Assembly (NCBI RefSeq): GCF_014695575.1
Contig: NZ_JACJOO010000054.1
Location: forward strand, 1-64,000
Source of the DNA: Leptolyngbya sp. FACHB-8
GTDB taxonomy: Bacteria; Cyanobacteriota; Cyanobacteriia; Elainellales; Elainellaceae
DNA: 64,000 nt
Direction of reading: 5' to 3'
This document shows, piece after piece, positions 17,076 through 26,535 of this stretch. The translations under genes were made by a program, and so were the position numbers. Below the pieces are notes generated by a model. It searched no databases. It was not told the origin of the DNA and saw nothing but the letters and a program-made list of their open reading frames with translations. Each line of letters begins with the position of its first letter. The first letter of the stretch is position 1.

Positions 17076-18197
17076 ATGCTGGATTTTTTGAATAAGCTGC
17101 CCCGCTTTTTCACCATCGGGCTGGCCTTCCCCATCATTTTTCTCAATGGTTGGCTGCTCCTGCTGCTGGCCAATTCGTTGCAGCCTTTGGTGAGCACGCT
17201 CATATCAGCGACACTGGTCGCGTTTTTGCTAGATTATCCCATTCGGTTTCTGCAACAGCGTGGGGTCAATCGGGGAATTTCAGCGGGGATTGTGCTGCTG
17301 CTGTTTGTGGTGCTGGTGACAGTGCTGTTCATTTTCCTGGGACCAGTCATTTTGCGCCAGGCAAATGAATTGATTATTCGCCTACCAGAGTGGCTGCGGT
17401 CAGGTCAACAACAGCTCAAGTCCCTGGAAACTTGGGCTGCAGAACAGCAGATTCCCGTTGATTTCAGCACCAACCTGAATCAGTTGATTGAGCGGTTGAC
17501 CAGTGTGTTGCGATCGCTCACCAGCCAGTTCATCACTATTCTCTTTAGTGCGATCGGCAGCATCGTTAACATCTTCCTAACGGTGGCCCTCACCATCTTC
17601 CTGGTATGGCGAGGTGAAAGCCTATGGGCCGGTATTCTCAGCTGGCTTCCTCCCCGATGGAGTACCCAGATCCGCCAGTCCCTACCGCAAAACTTTGAAC
17701 GCTTTATTGCCGGGCAAGTGACCCTGGCCAGCATCGTTGGGTTTGCTCAGGTGACCGCCATGATGATCCTCGGTGTTCCCCTGGCTCAACTGTTTGGTTT
17801 TGGTATTGGCGTTGCCAGCCTGATTCCCCTGGGTGGCATCACAACAATTTCTATTGTCAGCATTCTTCTGGCCTTGCAAAACTTCTGGTTAGGGGTAAAG
17901 GTGCTGCTGATCGCCATTCTGATTAACCAGGTTTGCGAAAATATTTTGGGACCACGAATTGTCGGTGAGCTGACGGGACTCAATCCTGTTTGGATGCTGA
18001 TTTCTTTAGATATAGGAGTCAAGCTGGGGGGCGCACTGGGATTGTTAATTGCTGTTCCTATTGCCAGCTTTATTAAAGCCAGCTTTGATACCTTGCGGTC
18101 TTCCGATGTTCTGCCCTGGCTCCTGGCAACAGAATCTGGCAGCGATGGATTGTTTCAGGAGACTCCTCCCCCTGAAAGTGTTGCCACTCGCGAGTAA
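17076..18197 (+). CDS. AI-2E family transporter (PerM-like permease)
   Basis: A 373-residue inner-membrane protein with seven to eight helices and the extended hydrophilic loop (about 105-165) typical of the PerM/AI-2E exporter family. The second half holds the conserved VTLASIVGFAQVTAMMILGVP, GVASLIPLGGITTISI and ENILGPRIVGELTGLNP segments. Family members have been linked to autoinducer-2 export and Na+/H+ antiport; the substrate here cannot be read from sequence. It ends in a soluble tail rich in Ser/Pro. It is a single-gene unit, convergent with the EF-G-like gene. Confidence 0.87.
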   Translation: MLDFLNKLPRFFTIGLAFPIIFLNGWLLLLLANSLQPLVSTLISATLVAFLLDYPIRFLQQRGVNRGISAGIVLLLFVVLVTVLFIFLGPVILRQANELIIRLPEWLRSGQQQLKSLETWAAEQQIPVDFSTNLNQLIERLTSVLRSLTSQFITILFSAIGSIVNIFLTVALTIFLVWRGESLWAGILSWLPPRWSTQIRQSLPQNFERFIAGQVTLASIVGFAQVTAMMILGVPLAQLFGFGIGVASLIPLGGITTISIVSILLALQNFWLGVKVLLIAILINQVCENILGPRIVGELTGLNPVWMLISLDIGVKLGGALGLLIAVPIASFIKASFDTLRSSDVLPWLLATESGSDGLFQETPPPESVATRE

Positions 18198-18221
18198 TAC
18201 ACATTCGATTCAATACCTATA

Positions 18222-18334
18222 GGAACGGCGTGAAGCAAAGCTCCGCGCCGTTCCATTGTTTGTGATGTGATGTGCGAAGCACACCCTACGCAGCCAATAG
18301 CCTGAACAAAGGGCAAGCTCCGGAGAGCTTGCCC
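18222..18334. terminator. Paired hairpins between convergent genes
   Basis: GGAACGGCG (18222-18230) pairs with CGCCGTTCC (18246-18254). A second hairpin, GGGCAAGCTC with GAGCTTGCCC and a CGGA loop (18311-18334), follows. Both lie between the permease gene and the end of the EF-G-like gene, and the second looks like an intrinsic terminator without a long T-run. Confidence 0.55.
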
Positions 18335-18413
18335 TTAAAACCATCAACGTCTCACTTTAAGAAGTTATGGGGTTTTTAGTGTTCAGGCATAACGCGCCTG
18401 AACATTAGATGAA

Positions 18414-20453
18414 TCACCCACCGTTATGGCCATTTGCTTTGGCTAACAGCCGTTCCGCAATTTTCTCGGGAACTTCTTGCAGGTGGTCAAACTCCCAGCG
18501 GAAGAAGCCAACGCCCATGGTGAGCGATCGCAACTCCAGAATCATGTCCTGGATCTCCGCCTGTGGAATTTGCGCTTGCACCTCATCCCAGCCTTTCCAG
18601 TTTTCCTTGGCTTCATAGCCCAACACCTGACCGCGACGGCCATTTACCAAACGCAGCACCTTAGAGGTCGCATCGTTAGGTACCGAAATCGTCACTGAGA
18701 GGATGGGTTCCAGTAGCTGAGGCTCTGCCTTGGCCATGCCTTCCTGCATCGCTAACCGTGCCGCCATCTTGAAAGCTTGCTCCGAGCTGTCAACGGAATG
18801 GTAGGAGCCGTCCTTTAGCGTTACAGCTACATCCACCACTGGGAAGCCCAAGGGCCCATGCACCAGATATTCCCGCACGCCTGTTTCTACACCCGGGATG
18901 TACTGCCGGGGCACTACACCACCTACAATCGTCTCGTTGAAGTTAAAGCCATTACCACGCGGCAGTGGTTGAATATCCAGATATACATCCCCAAACTGGC
19001 CGTGACCACCTGTCTGGTGCTTGTAGCGACCATGGATCTTGGTAACCGGTTTGCGGATAGTTTCCTTGTAAGGAACCTGAGGCGCGTGGGTGCTCATGGG
19101 TAGCTTATACTTACGTTCCAGCCGATCGAGCGCCACTTGCAGGTGAATATCGCCCTGGCCCCAGAGAATAACTTCGTGGGTATCGCCATGCTGTTCCCAG
19201 AACAGGGAGGGATCCTCTTCCAGAAGTTTGTTGAGGGCTCCAGTAATTTTCACCTCATCCTTGCGATCGCGTGGCGCAATGGCCATCGCATATACAGGGG
19301 TTAATGTTGGAGCTTGAGGCAACAGATCGGTTTTCTGACCATTTGTTGTGAGTATTTCTCCGGTTTTCACACCTTCCATCCGTCCCATGGCAACAATGGT
19401 GCCAGCAGGCGCTTCGCTAATAGGTTGCTGTTGCTGCCCCATCATGCGGTACAAACCACCTGTGCGGGTGTTGTTGAGCGTAATACCATCCGTGAGTTTG
19501 CCGCTCCAGACGCGCACCAGGGAGAGTTTGCCGCCCTGAGGGGTGTAGTAGGTTTTGAGAACCTGGGCGATCGCCTCATTTGAATTCGCCTTCAGCCCAC
19601 GGCGTTCAGCAGTGACTTCCGGTTCGGGTGCTTCTCGAAGCAGCGCATCCAACAGGGGCCGTACGCCAAAATCTTGCTCAGCGACCCCAACGAATACGGG
19701 CACAATCAGATCAGCGCCCAACTCCATCTTGAGGTCGCGCTCAATTTCCTCACGCTCTGGCTGAATGTCTTCCAGGAGTTCTTCCAGGAGGTGGTCGTCA
19801 AAGTCTGCCAGGTGCTCCAGCATATCCGTCCGGGCAGCACGTTCTGCATCTTGCAGTTCTGGCGGTAAAGGAATGGCATCGGCGGGTGAACCGGGATGGT
19901 ACTGGTAGGCTTGCTCGGTCACCAAGTCGATGTAGCCCTTCAAATGTTCGCCCTGGCCAATGGGGTACTGGTGTAATACCAGGGGCCGACTGGACACACT
20001 GCGAAGGGCTTCAATAATTTCTGTGAAAGGCGCGTGGGCGCGATCCATCTTATTAATGAACAGCAGGTGGGGAATTTCCCGATCGTCTAAAAACTGAAAT
20101 AAGGGGGCCAGGGTCAGCACACGACCAATGTCAGGCTCGCATACGACGATCGCTGCATCTACTCCCATCAATGCATTGCAGGTTTCCTGTACAAATTCGA
20201 TGGAGCCAGGGCAATCCAAAAACGTAAAACAAATGCCGCCCTGCTCTGCACTGGCGGCATTAACTTCTACAGACATTTGGCGATCGCGGGCTTCGGCTGA
20301 GCTATCCCCTACGGTATTTTTCTCATTCACACTACCTTTTCGAGAAACCGTACCGGTTACAGAGAGAATGCTTTCCAGCAACGTCGTTTTGCCACTCAGG
20401 TATGGCCCCACAATCGCCACATTTCGTGAGCCCGATAAAACTTTTTCACTCAT
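18414..20453 (-). CDS. Elongation factor G-like GTPase (EF-G paralogue)
   Basis: A 679-residue protein with the five-domain EF-G layout. The G1 loop GPYLSGKT (16-23), G3 DCPG (80-83) and G4 NKMD (134-137) are present. The catalytic His that follows G3 in EF-G and EF-Tu is Ser84 (DCPGSIEF), and switch I is short and altered (RDRQMS rather than RGIT). The domain IV loop GGHGQFGDVYLDI and the C-terminal GYEAKENWKG segments are conserved. It is therefore an EF-G-like paralogue rather than the main translocase; such proteins are widespread in cyanobacteria, with no settled role. There is no str operon around it. Confidence 0.85.
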   Translation of the reverse strand: MSEKVLSGSRNVAIVGPYLSGKTTLLESILSVTGTVSRKGSVNEKNTVGDSSAEARDRQMSVEVNAASAEQGGICFTFLDCPGSIEFVQETCNALMGVDAAIVVCEPDIGRVLTLAPLFQFLDDREIPHLLFINKMDRAHAPFTEIIEALRSVSSRPLVLHQYPIGQGEHLKGYIDLVTEQAYQYHPGSPADAIPLPPELQDAERAARTDMLEHLADFDDHLLEELLEDIQPEREEIERDLKMELGADLIVPVFVGVAEQDFGVRPLLDALLREAPEPEVTAERRGLKANSNEAIAQVLKTYYTPQGGKLSLVRVWSGKLTDGITLNNTRTGGLYRMMGQQQQPISEAPAGTIVAMGRMEGVKTGEILTTNGQKTDLLPQAPTLTPVYAMAIAPRDRKDEVKITGALNKLLEEDPSLFWEQHGDTHEVILWGQGDIHLQVALDRLERKYKLPMSTHAPQVPYKETIRKPVTKIHGRYKHQTGGHGQFGDVYLDIQPLPRGNGFNFNETIVGGVVPRQYIPGVETGVREYLVHGPLGFPVVDVAVTLKDGSYHSVDSSEQAFKMAARLAMQEGMAKAEPQLLEPILSVTISVPNDATSKVLRLVNGRRGQVLGYEAKENWKGWDEVQAQIPQAEIQDMILELRSLTMGVGFFRWEFDHLQEVPEKIAERLLAKANGHNGG

Positions 20454-21047
20454 AAAACCCTCCGAATCATCGGATCGAATGGGATAGAATATCTACCGCT
20501 GAGTATCCGAGAATTGCCGATGAAAAACCTAAAGGAAGTTCTGAAATGAAGAGCTTGTATACAGTAGAGACTGGCTTCCTGATAGTCAGGTTTTCATATT
20601 TGACACAATTGGCGGAGTGCCAGGTATCAATGAAGAAATCAACCAAACAACATCTCAACGGCCTGTATTCAGATTAACCTGACCACAAACTAGCGATGAA
20701 TTCAAGTTAGGAAAATTCACGGTAATGGTGTTCCATTTGCAAGTTAAAAAAACTTTGGTAAACCAATGCAATCAAACTTAAACCAAAGTTTAAGACATAC
20801 TGACGATTTAGGCTTTATCCCCATAGTTATTGTTTTGAGAATGAGATGTTGAAAAGCATCTACCCCACTTCCGAGTTCAAACAATTGAGCTAATACCATT
20901 TTTATATGGAGCTGCCCAGAGTGAGAGGTAGGGCGTGTACGCCTTCAACCGTAAGCTGCAAGCCCACTCACGCAGCTTCTACTCTGATTAGACAAGAAGG
21001 GGTGCGAGTGTGCCTCACGCCCACCCCTCTTCTTGTCTAAGTAACCT
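20454..21047. other. Intergenic region with an imperfect hairpin, no gene recognised
   Basis: AT-rich sequence with no convincing reading frame. An imperfect inverted repeat built on AGACAAGAAGGGGTG and CACCCCTCTTCTTGTCT occupies about 20990-21038, next to the cruciform repeat. A weaker GTAAGCTGC/GCAGCTT pair precedes it. Confidence 0.45.
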
Positions 21048-21161
21048 CAGTTCGGGTTAAGGGCTTTTTCGAGTGCCGTGCTTCGCGCGGCACTCGAAAA
21101 AGCCCATTATTGCGTGCGCAACGCGCACGCAATAATGGGCGGTTCGGCTTATCCCGAACTG
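21048..21161. repeat. Family A three-way-junction repeat, copy 1
   Basis: The ends CAGTTCGGGTTAAG (21048-21061) and CTTATCCCGAACTG (21148-21161) are inverted copies with one mismatch. Between them are two separate hairpins: arms 21061-21078 and 21088-21105, and arms 21103-21119 and 21123-21139. The whole could fold as a cross-shaped structure. Other copies are at 38366, 56020 and 59612. Confidence 0.75.
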
Positions 21162-21265
21162 ACGTTAAGTACTGTAAATTAGTGCCCCTGTAGCAGTAAA
21201 AGCCTCAATAGAAAAAGTGCGCGATGCCATGCACCACGCACTTCATCATTCAATCAGATGTTGTA

Positions 21266-22099
21266 TTAGATAGAGACACCCGGGGAGGACGGCAGCTTCG
21301 CATCGGCAGTAGCGTCTGTGGGCTGTTCAAGAGCCTTAGCCTGTCCTTGGCCCTGCCAGGGATCTCTGTAAAGATTCAGCTTTTGTAGGAGCAGTAGATA
21401 GGCAAAACGAGGAGCAGCAGGAAGGTAACGCTTCCAGAGCCGTTTGGGTTCTCGGCACATACGGTAGAACCATTCCAGACCCAGCTCACTCAAAATTTTA
21501 GGCGCTCGGCTTACGTTGCCTGCTTCAAAGTCAAGGGTGGCACCAATAGCCATGAAAATTTTGACATTGGTGAATTGGGATTTGAACCGATGGATGAACT
21601 TCTCCTGCTTGGGTGCCCCTAAGCCAACGGCCAAGACGGTAGCTCCAGAATCTTGAACCATCTGAATGATTTTCTGGCACTCGGCTTCATCCTTCTCAAA
21701 GCCGAATGGCGGAGAGTAGGTGCCCACCACCATCTCACGGCCAACTTTGGCATTAATGTTTTTCTGAGCCTGAGCGGCTACTCCTTCCATGGCACCTAAC
21801 AAGAAAATTGTGACATCTTCATTGTCTTGGTGGTAGTTGTAGAAGGCTGGGAAGAGGTCAGAACCTGAAATTTTATCTTTGAAAGGTGTGCCCAATAGGT
21901 AGGAAGCAAATACCAGCAGTTTGCTATCGCATACTTTGTAGTCAGCTTCCTGGTAAACCTCCATAAAAGCAGCATCCCGCTGCAATTGCATGATGTGATC
22001 GGTGTTTGGAGTATAAACCGTTCCTGCTTTTAGCTGATGCAGAAACGAGTCCATTGTTAGGTTATGAATTTCGAGATTTAGAATTTTAACTGTGTCCAT
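21266..22099 (-). CDS. WecG/TagA/CpsF family glycosyltransferase
   Basis: A 277-residue GT26-type enzyme that transfers N-acetylmannosamine or glucosyl-type residues to a lipid-linked acceptor in cell-surface glycan synthesis. The order PNTDHIMQLQRDAAF, DSKLLVFASYLLGTP, SGSDLFP, VGLGAPKQEKFI and MAIGATLDFEAGNVSRAP is that of the family, including the conserved Thr-Asp pair in TPNTDH. The C-terminal GLEWFYRMCREPKRLWKRYL is the usual membrane-associating tail. The ATG at 22099 is preferred to one at 22120. The next gene on the other side belongs to the exosortase system, suggesting an extracellular-polysaccharide locus. Confidence 0.9.
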   Translation of the reverse strand: MDTVKILNLEIHNLTMDSFLHQLKAGTVYTPNTDHIMQLQRDAAFMEVYQEADYKVCDSKLLVFASYLLGTPFKDKISGSDLFPAFYNYHQDNEDVTIFLLGAMEGVAAQAQKNINAKVGREMVVGTYSPPFGFEKDEAECQKIIQMVQDSGATVLAVGLGAPKQEKFIHRFKSQFTNVKIFMAIGATLDFEAGNVSRAPKILSELGLEWFYRMCREPKRLWKRYLPAAPRFAYLLLLQKLNLYRDPWQGQGQAKALEQPTDATADAKLPSSPGVSI

Positions 22100-23317
22100 T
22101 AACCGCGTACTCCATGACATTGCGAAAGGCAGCAGGATAGAGAAGACCTTGCAGACGAATCACTGCACAGGCCTGTGCGTGAGCAGTTTGCGCTCTTTTA
22201 AAGTGCGCGAGCCAGACGGTGAAAATAGGGGAGAACCCATGAAATACGCTTTACGGAATTCAGGGATTCGGTATATCCACCTAACTGGCTTCAGACGTAG
22301 CATCGCAAATTCCGTACACGAGTAGCCCCTCTACGACTAACACTGGAAAAAGGTAAATAGACTCAGAAGAATTACGGAATTTGGATTAGCAATACCATTG
22401 GATCAGTAGATTGATATTGCCTCTAAATTTGATTAAAACCGGTGGAGTGCTTTGATAGGAGAGAGTAACGCCGGACTTGATGGGATTTTTAGAAAGGTAA
22501 TTTGTCTCTTTACGGAGTCTTTACTTGTTTGAGACGGAAATACCATGGCAGACATTTTGGGAATAAATTTCCTGCCTGAAAAGTAGATTGAATGTTTCTC
22601 TAAGTTATTTAGGACTTACGCAAGTACTCTATACCTAGAGCATTTAAGTTGTAGGTGGTGTGCAAAGCACACCACCTACAACTTAAATGCATAAGTCCTG
22701 TTATTTTCTGTTGTGTTGCTCAGTCCACGAAAAACCTTCTCAAAAGCCTTCCAAGAGAATAGCCCTAAGGAGGCTTTGTTAGTGCTTTAAAGGAACTGGG
22801 TAAACTAAGCTTGCACGTCAGTATGAACCTGGTGCCTTTGGAATTGTGTAATTACCCTACAAAATCCTTGGCATCATCTGTATTCGGTCTATGGCTTTTC
22901 TGTAGATAGATAAAATGTTTTTTGAACTGCAATTGAGGCTGCCAACCATCCCCTTTTCGGGAATTTATCCCTAGCAATTTCTACGAGGTCTATTCCAGAA
23001 AAAGTTTTGAATTCTATGTAAAGTTCGTGTCTAGTTTGCTGTCATGAATTGGCCTTCTTGGAAGGAATTTGACTGCTTTAGAATCAGCCTAAAATTCCTT
23101 GAAATGAAAGCTCCCTTCATTCGGCTCTACTTTGAAGAGAATAAATGCTTCTAAAACTATTCAAGAGCTTAAAGAATAATCTGACCTGTTGTTGTCTGAG
23201 CGTTGATTTTGTGCGCTACGTTTCCCAAAATCAATTCTTGAACGGGTAACTATCCTTCTCAAGTGATCACCTAATCTCCTTATTCCCTGGCTCCTGGCTG
23301 TTGTCGTGGTTTAACCC
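22100..23317. other. 1.2-kb intergenic region between divergent genes
   Basis: No credible gene. The sequence is AT-rich and nearly free of HIP1 sites, unlike its surroundings. It contains a MITE-like repeat (22611-22699). The rest may be long leader sequence for the glycosyltransferase and the cyanoexosortase genes; no promoter is clear enough to claim. Confidence 0.5.
22611..22699. repeat. Family B MITE-like repeat, copy 1
   Basis: Ends AGGACTTACGCA (22611-22622) and TGCATAAGTCCT (22688-22699) are inverted with one mismatch. The core is a perfect hairpin of 24-bp arms (22640-22663, 22667-22690) with an AAA loop. Other copies lie at 51785 and 56983 with the same ends but different stems. 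Confidence 0.75.
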
Positions 23318-24208
23318 ATGAATACAAAAGCTTCCTCTCTATCACACAATTTGCGCTTGCTCAGATATAGCGATTTCTGGTTACGGGCGATCGCCACAGG
23401 TTTAGTATCTATCCAACTCACCCTGGTTTGGCGGGTCAATGATGCCGATTTGTTGGCTGCAAACCTCCTCTTTCTGGCCGTTATTGCTTCGCTGTTAGGC
23501 GATCGCTGGTCTAGCTTAAGCCGGCAATCCACCTATATTGCGAGTGCGGTGGGGACTGTGTTGCTGGTCTTCATCCTATTGAGAAGCGTCGGGTTACCCA
23601 GCACAACATTTTTGCTTTTGGCCCCGCTGGTAGCAGGTTTAGGGTTGGCTCTACTGACTTCTGGCTTTTCCTACTTGAGGCAATATAGCCAGGAGTTTAC
23701 GGCCCTGGCATTTCTGGGATTACCCCGGGTGATTTTGCCGATACTACTGGATCCAACACCATGGACCGCTAAATTTGCGTCGCTGATTCTTTGGTATTCC
23801 GGGTTTTCTGTAGTGCGAGATGGGCTGAATATTCAAATGGCTGGGGGGGCCGTGGAAGTTTACCCCGGTTGTTCAGGGATTGAGTCTATGACCCATGTTT
23901 TGTCATTGACCGGGCTGTTTCTGGTACTGGTGCCGTTGGGATGGCTGTCGCGTCTATTTCTGCTGGTGTCAGGAGTGTTCATTGCCTTTATGGTGAACGC
24001 TTTTCGGGTAGCTCTGATGGCCTACCTGGTAGCCAACTCGCAACCAGAGGCGTTTCGCTACTGGCACGAGGGTACAGGTTCCTTAATTTTTTCAATGATT
24101 GCGGTGGCGATCGCCGGGGCTCTCTGCTATCTCATGATGCGCCTGAACGATCTGGAGGATGAGAGTGACTGGGAGGATGAAAGCGACTTGGAGGTACTGG
24201 AAGAATGA
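23318..24208 (+). CDS. crtA: Cyanoexosortase A
   Basis: A 296-residue polytopic membrane protein with the exosortase triad: Cys185 in VYPGCSG, Arg230 in NAFRVALM and His250 in YWHEGTGS. Exosortases cleave PEP-CTERM-type sorting signals and anchor or release proteins at the envelope; the cyanobacterial form is usually found with the two genes that follow here. The acidic tail EDESDWEDESDLE is unusual. The next gene overlaps by 4 bp (ATGA), so translation is coupled. The symbol follows the TIGRFAM naming from memory. Confidence 0.88.
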   Translation: MNTKASSLSHNLRLLRYSDFWLRAIATGLVSIQLTLVWRVNDADLLAANLLFLAVIASLLGDRWSSLSRQSTYIASAVGTVLLVFILLRSVGLPSTTFLLLAPLVAGLGLALLTSGFSYLRQYSQEFTALAFLGLPRVILPILLDPTPWTAKFASLILWYSGFSVVRDGLNIQMAGGAVEVYPGCSGIESMTHVLSLTGLFLVLVPLGWLSRLFLLVSGVFIAFMVNAFRVALMAYLVANSQPEAFRYWHEGTGSLIFSMIAVAIAGALCYLMMRLNDLEDESDWEDESDLEVLEE

Positions 24209-24876
24209 CTTCTCTGACGCCGTCCCTACGGGCTTCGTGGCTTGCCCTGCTTTGTGGTGGAGTACTGATCACTCTGGCAAAAGTGCTGTGGTTGATGCCA
24301 ACTCGCATGATCGCCGCACCTACCGTATTTGCTGACGCCATCGAACTTCCCAACTGGCGCTCACAACCCCCCCAATCCTTGCCTATTCCCGAGAATAAGG
24401 CCAACGAATTGCGAGCTGTGGCCTTGTACCGCTATCACCAGGGCGATCGCCAATTGGATATTGAAATGCGGTATCTCGAAAAGTCTGATACCAGCGTTCG
24501 TAACCTGATACTGCAATACGGCAAGGTCACACCGACCATTCCCTTTGAAAGCACTATTCGGCAAAACGAAGCAGGTTACTACAGCCTTTTTGCCGAGGGT
24601 GACACCGCTTACCTCAGTAGTTGTATCAATCCCAAAGGTGGAACGACGGTGACGTCGGCTCAGTTCACCCAAAACCGCTATACCTATGACCTTCGCCTTG
24701 ACCGGGCTATCCCAATTGTGTTGGGGCAGGTGTCTCTGCAAGATAGCCGTTGCTTATGGACGTATATGACCTTGGCGATCGCTCCAAACGCTTCCGCTGA
24801 GGCCACTTACCCTGTCCTCGAAGCTTCTTGGGAACGTTGGCAAACTCAATGGCAAAGCCGCTTTCCCAACCCTTAA
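24205..24876 (+). CDS. Cyanoexosortase A-associated protein
   Basis: A 223-residue protein with one N-terminal membrane helix (about 9-28) and an extracytoplasmic domain of about 190 residues that includes two Cys residues (SSCINPKG, SRCLWTY). The pattern of an anchored domain starting just after an exosortase gene is that of the EpsI-like exosortase system-associated proteins. It overlaps the exosortase stop by 4 bp, so they are made together. Its role, perhaps as an accessory to sorting or polysaccharide export, is inferred from position. Confidence 0.75.
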   Translation: MTSLTPSLRASWLALLCGGVLITLAKVLWLMPTRMIAAPTVFADAIELPNWRSQPPQSLPIPENKANELRAVALYRYHQGDRQLDIEMRYLEKSDTSVRNLILQYGKVTPTIPFESTIRQNEAGYYSLFAEGDTAYLSSCINPKGGTTVTSAQFTQNRYTYDLRLDRAIPIVLGQVSLQDSRCLWTYMTLAIAPNASAEATYPVLEASWERWQTQWQSRFPNP

Positions 24877-24961
24877 ATCGCACCGTTCGTGTTTTTGCAA
24901 AGGATACGAGTTATCCAACCTGATTTCACTTCTTCTCAACATCTACTGTGGAGAACTACTC

Positions 24962-25699
24962 ATGTCTCAAGTATCCCATGACGCCCCATCCAAAGCCTTT
25001 TCATTTTCCATTATCCGAATGGTAGGCTATGGTCTATTGCTACTCAGCCTGCTGGAATATCTAACCATTCTTATTCCTCCCCAGTTGATGAACCCTGAAT
25101 GGGAATTCTCCGCTATGGGACAAATGGTGGAGCGGGTTCCTGTGCCATTGCTGGCCCTGGCGTTGGTCTTTCTAGGAGATACGCAAACTCGCCAGGCGTG
25201 GGAGCGTCCCTGCTTGAAGGTTTTATCGTGGTTGGCACTGGGCTTTAGCCTATTTCTGTTCCTGATGATTCCGTTATGGGGTGTGATGGATACGATGCGG
25301 CTGAATACTATGAACGAGGCAACGATTAACCAGCAGTTTCAAGCTCAAACAGAGCGGTTTACTCAATTTGAGCAACAGTTGAATCAAGCCACACCAGAGG
25401 ATATTGCCAACTTCCTCTCCAGCCAGGGAATTAAGTTAGAGGAATCCACGCAGCCCCCGAAGGAGCAAATCATGGGGCAACTACAAACTCTCCGGCAACA
25501 GATGCAGACCCAAGCTGATGCAGAAAAAGCGGCTCGGCGTAACACATTGCTGCAAAGCTCCATCAAGTGGAACTTGAGTGCGTTGATCTCGAGTGTCTTG
25601 TTTGCCTACGTCTGGTATCTCACTCCCTGGGCCCGTATAGGTAATAAGAAGCGATCGAAAGGGGCGAAAAAGCCAATTCCAAATCCCGAATCACTATAA
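24962..25699 (+). CDS. HpsJ-like protein, cyanoexosortase A-associated
   Basis: A 245-residue membrane protein with three helices in the first half (about 19-41, 58-77 and 86-108), a coiled-coil region (about 115-185, with QAQTERFTQFEQQLNQA), then a final helix (about 200-218) and a basic tail. This matches HpsJ-like proteins, which accompany hormogonium polysaccharide and cyanoexosortase loci. It is 85 bp after the preceding gene in the same direction, completing a three-gene set. The function is not established. Confidence 0.75.
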   Translation: MSQVSHDAPSKAFSFSIIRMVGYGLLLLSLLEYLTILIPPQLMNPEWEFSAMGQMVERVPVPLLALALVFLGDTQTRQAWERPCLKVLSWLALGFSLFLFLMIPLWGVMDTMRLNTMNEATINQQFQAQTERFTQFEQQLNQATPEDIANFLSSQGIKLEESTQPPKEQIMGQLQTLRQQMQTQADAEKAARRNTLLQSSIKWNLSALISSVLFAYVWYLTPWARIGNKKRSKGAKKPIPNPESL

Positions 25700-25713
25700 G
25701 GATTAATCTTGGG

Positions 25714-25752
25714 ACAGAAGAGGGTAGGTACTTCGTACCTGCCCTCTTCTGT
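25714..25752 (+). terminator. 18-bp hairpin after the exosortase gene set
   Basis: Arms 25714-25731 and 25735-25752 pair with one mismatch and a TTC loop, directly downstream of the HpsJ-like gene. It lacks a T-run. Confidence 0.5.
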
Positions 25753-25892
25753 GCTGACAGCAAATATTGTTCAAGTTATGAATTCCTTATGAATACATTA
25801 AATAACCTCTTATGTTTTAGCCGGATCAGGCGATCGCTCCATTGAAACCTGTTTAGAGGCCCATATCGCCATCCGTAATCGAGCTATTCTCC

Positions 25893-26417
25893 ATGTGGAA
25901 ATCACTTGCATCACCCTGGGGTAATCCCCGGCGAAAAAGCGCACGCCAGGATGAACTGTCTCCAGCTTCTAAGGGCTGTTCAATGGCCTGGCTTCTGCCC
26001 GGGTTGTTAGCCTTTGGTTCCTTGCCCAGAGAAGGAGATAGCCAGCGCTTTCATCAACTTGGGATTCGCAGTGTACTGACCCTTTGTGCCGCTCAGGAAG
26101 GGGATATTCCAGCAGACATGCCTCAACAGTTTGATTGGTTGCGGGTGATGCTGCCGGACAGTCGCTATGCCGCTCGCCCGGATGCTACTCAAATGGCCCG
26201 TGCTGTGTGCTTCATCCATACACAGGTTAGCCAGAAGACTCCAGTATATGTACACTGCCTGGCGGGGATTGAGCGATCGCCTGCTGTTTGTATTGCCTAC
26301 CTGTGCTGCCACCAGGATTTAGAACTATGGGAAGCCATTCATCAGGTGAAACAGGTTCGTCCCCAAGTCCTACTCACTGAGGTGCAACTCCAGGCTATCC
26401 GGCAATTGATTCCATAA
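25893..26417 (+). CDS. Dual-specificity protein phosphatase family protein
   Basis: A 174-residue protein with the cysteine-phosphatase P-loop HCxxGxxR at residues 121-128 (HCLAGIER), catalytic Cys122 and Arg128, and a likely general-acid Asp89 (LPDSRYA). The N-terminus of about 30 residues is basic; the domain core starts about MAWLLPGLLAFGSLP. Family members dephosphorylate tyrosine, serine/threonine or sometimes RNA or lipids. The cyanobacterial substrate is unknown. It is a lone gene, 193 bp downstream of the exosortase set, so it may be under its own promoter. Confidence 0.87.
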   Translation: MWKSLASPWGNPRRKSARQDELSPASKGCSMAWLLPGLLAFGSLPREGDSQRFHQLGIRSVLTLCAAQEGDIPADMPQQFDWLRVMLPDSRYAARPDATQMARAVCFIHTQVSQKTPVYVHCLAGIERSPAVCIAYLCCHQDLELWEAIHQVKQVRPQVLLTEVQLQAIRQLIP

Positions 26418-26440
26418 TCCGTCAGTAATTCTCATAGTGA

Positions 26441-26535
26441 GCTTCAAAGCCGAGAGTTCGTGCCCATAGGGCACGAACTCTCGGCTTTGAAGCCGAAGAC
26501 CACTCGGCCCAAGCGAGCAGTCTTCGGGCTGAATC
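26441..26535. repeat. Perfect 25-bp hairpin plus a second stem
   Basis: Exact arms 26441-26465 and 26469-26493 surround ATA. A second stem, CGAAGAC with GTCTTCG, follows. It is just downstream of the phosphatase gene. Confidence 0.55.

Noticed and set aside
22092-22325. 77-codon frame upstream of the glycosyltransferase
   Set aside because: Overlaps the glycosyltransferase start, lacks a ribosome site and has no known match.
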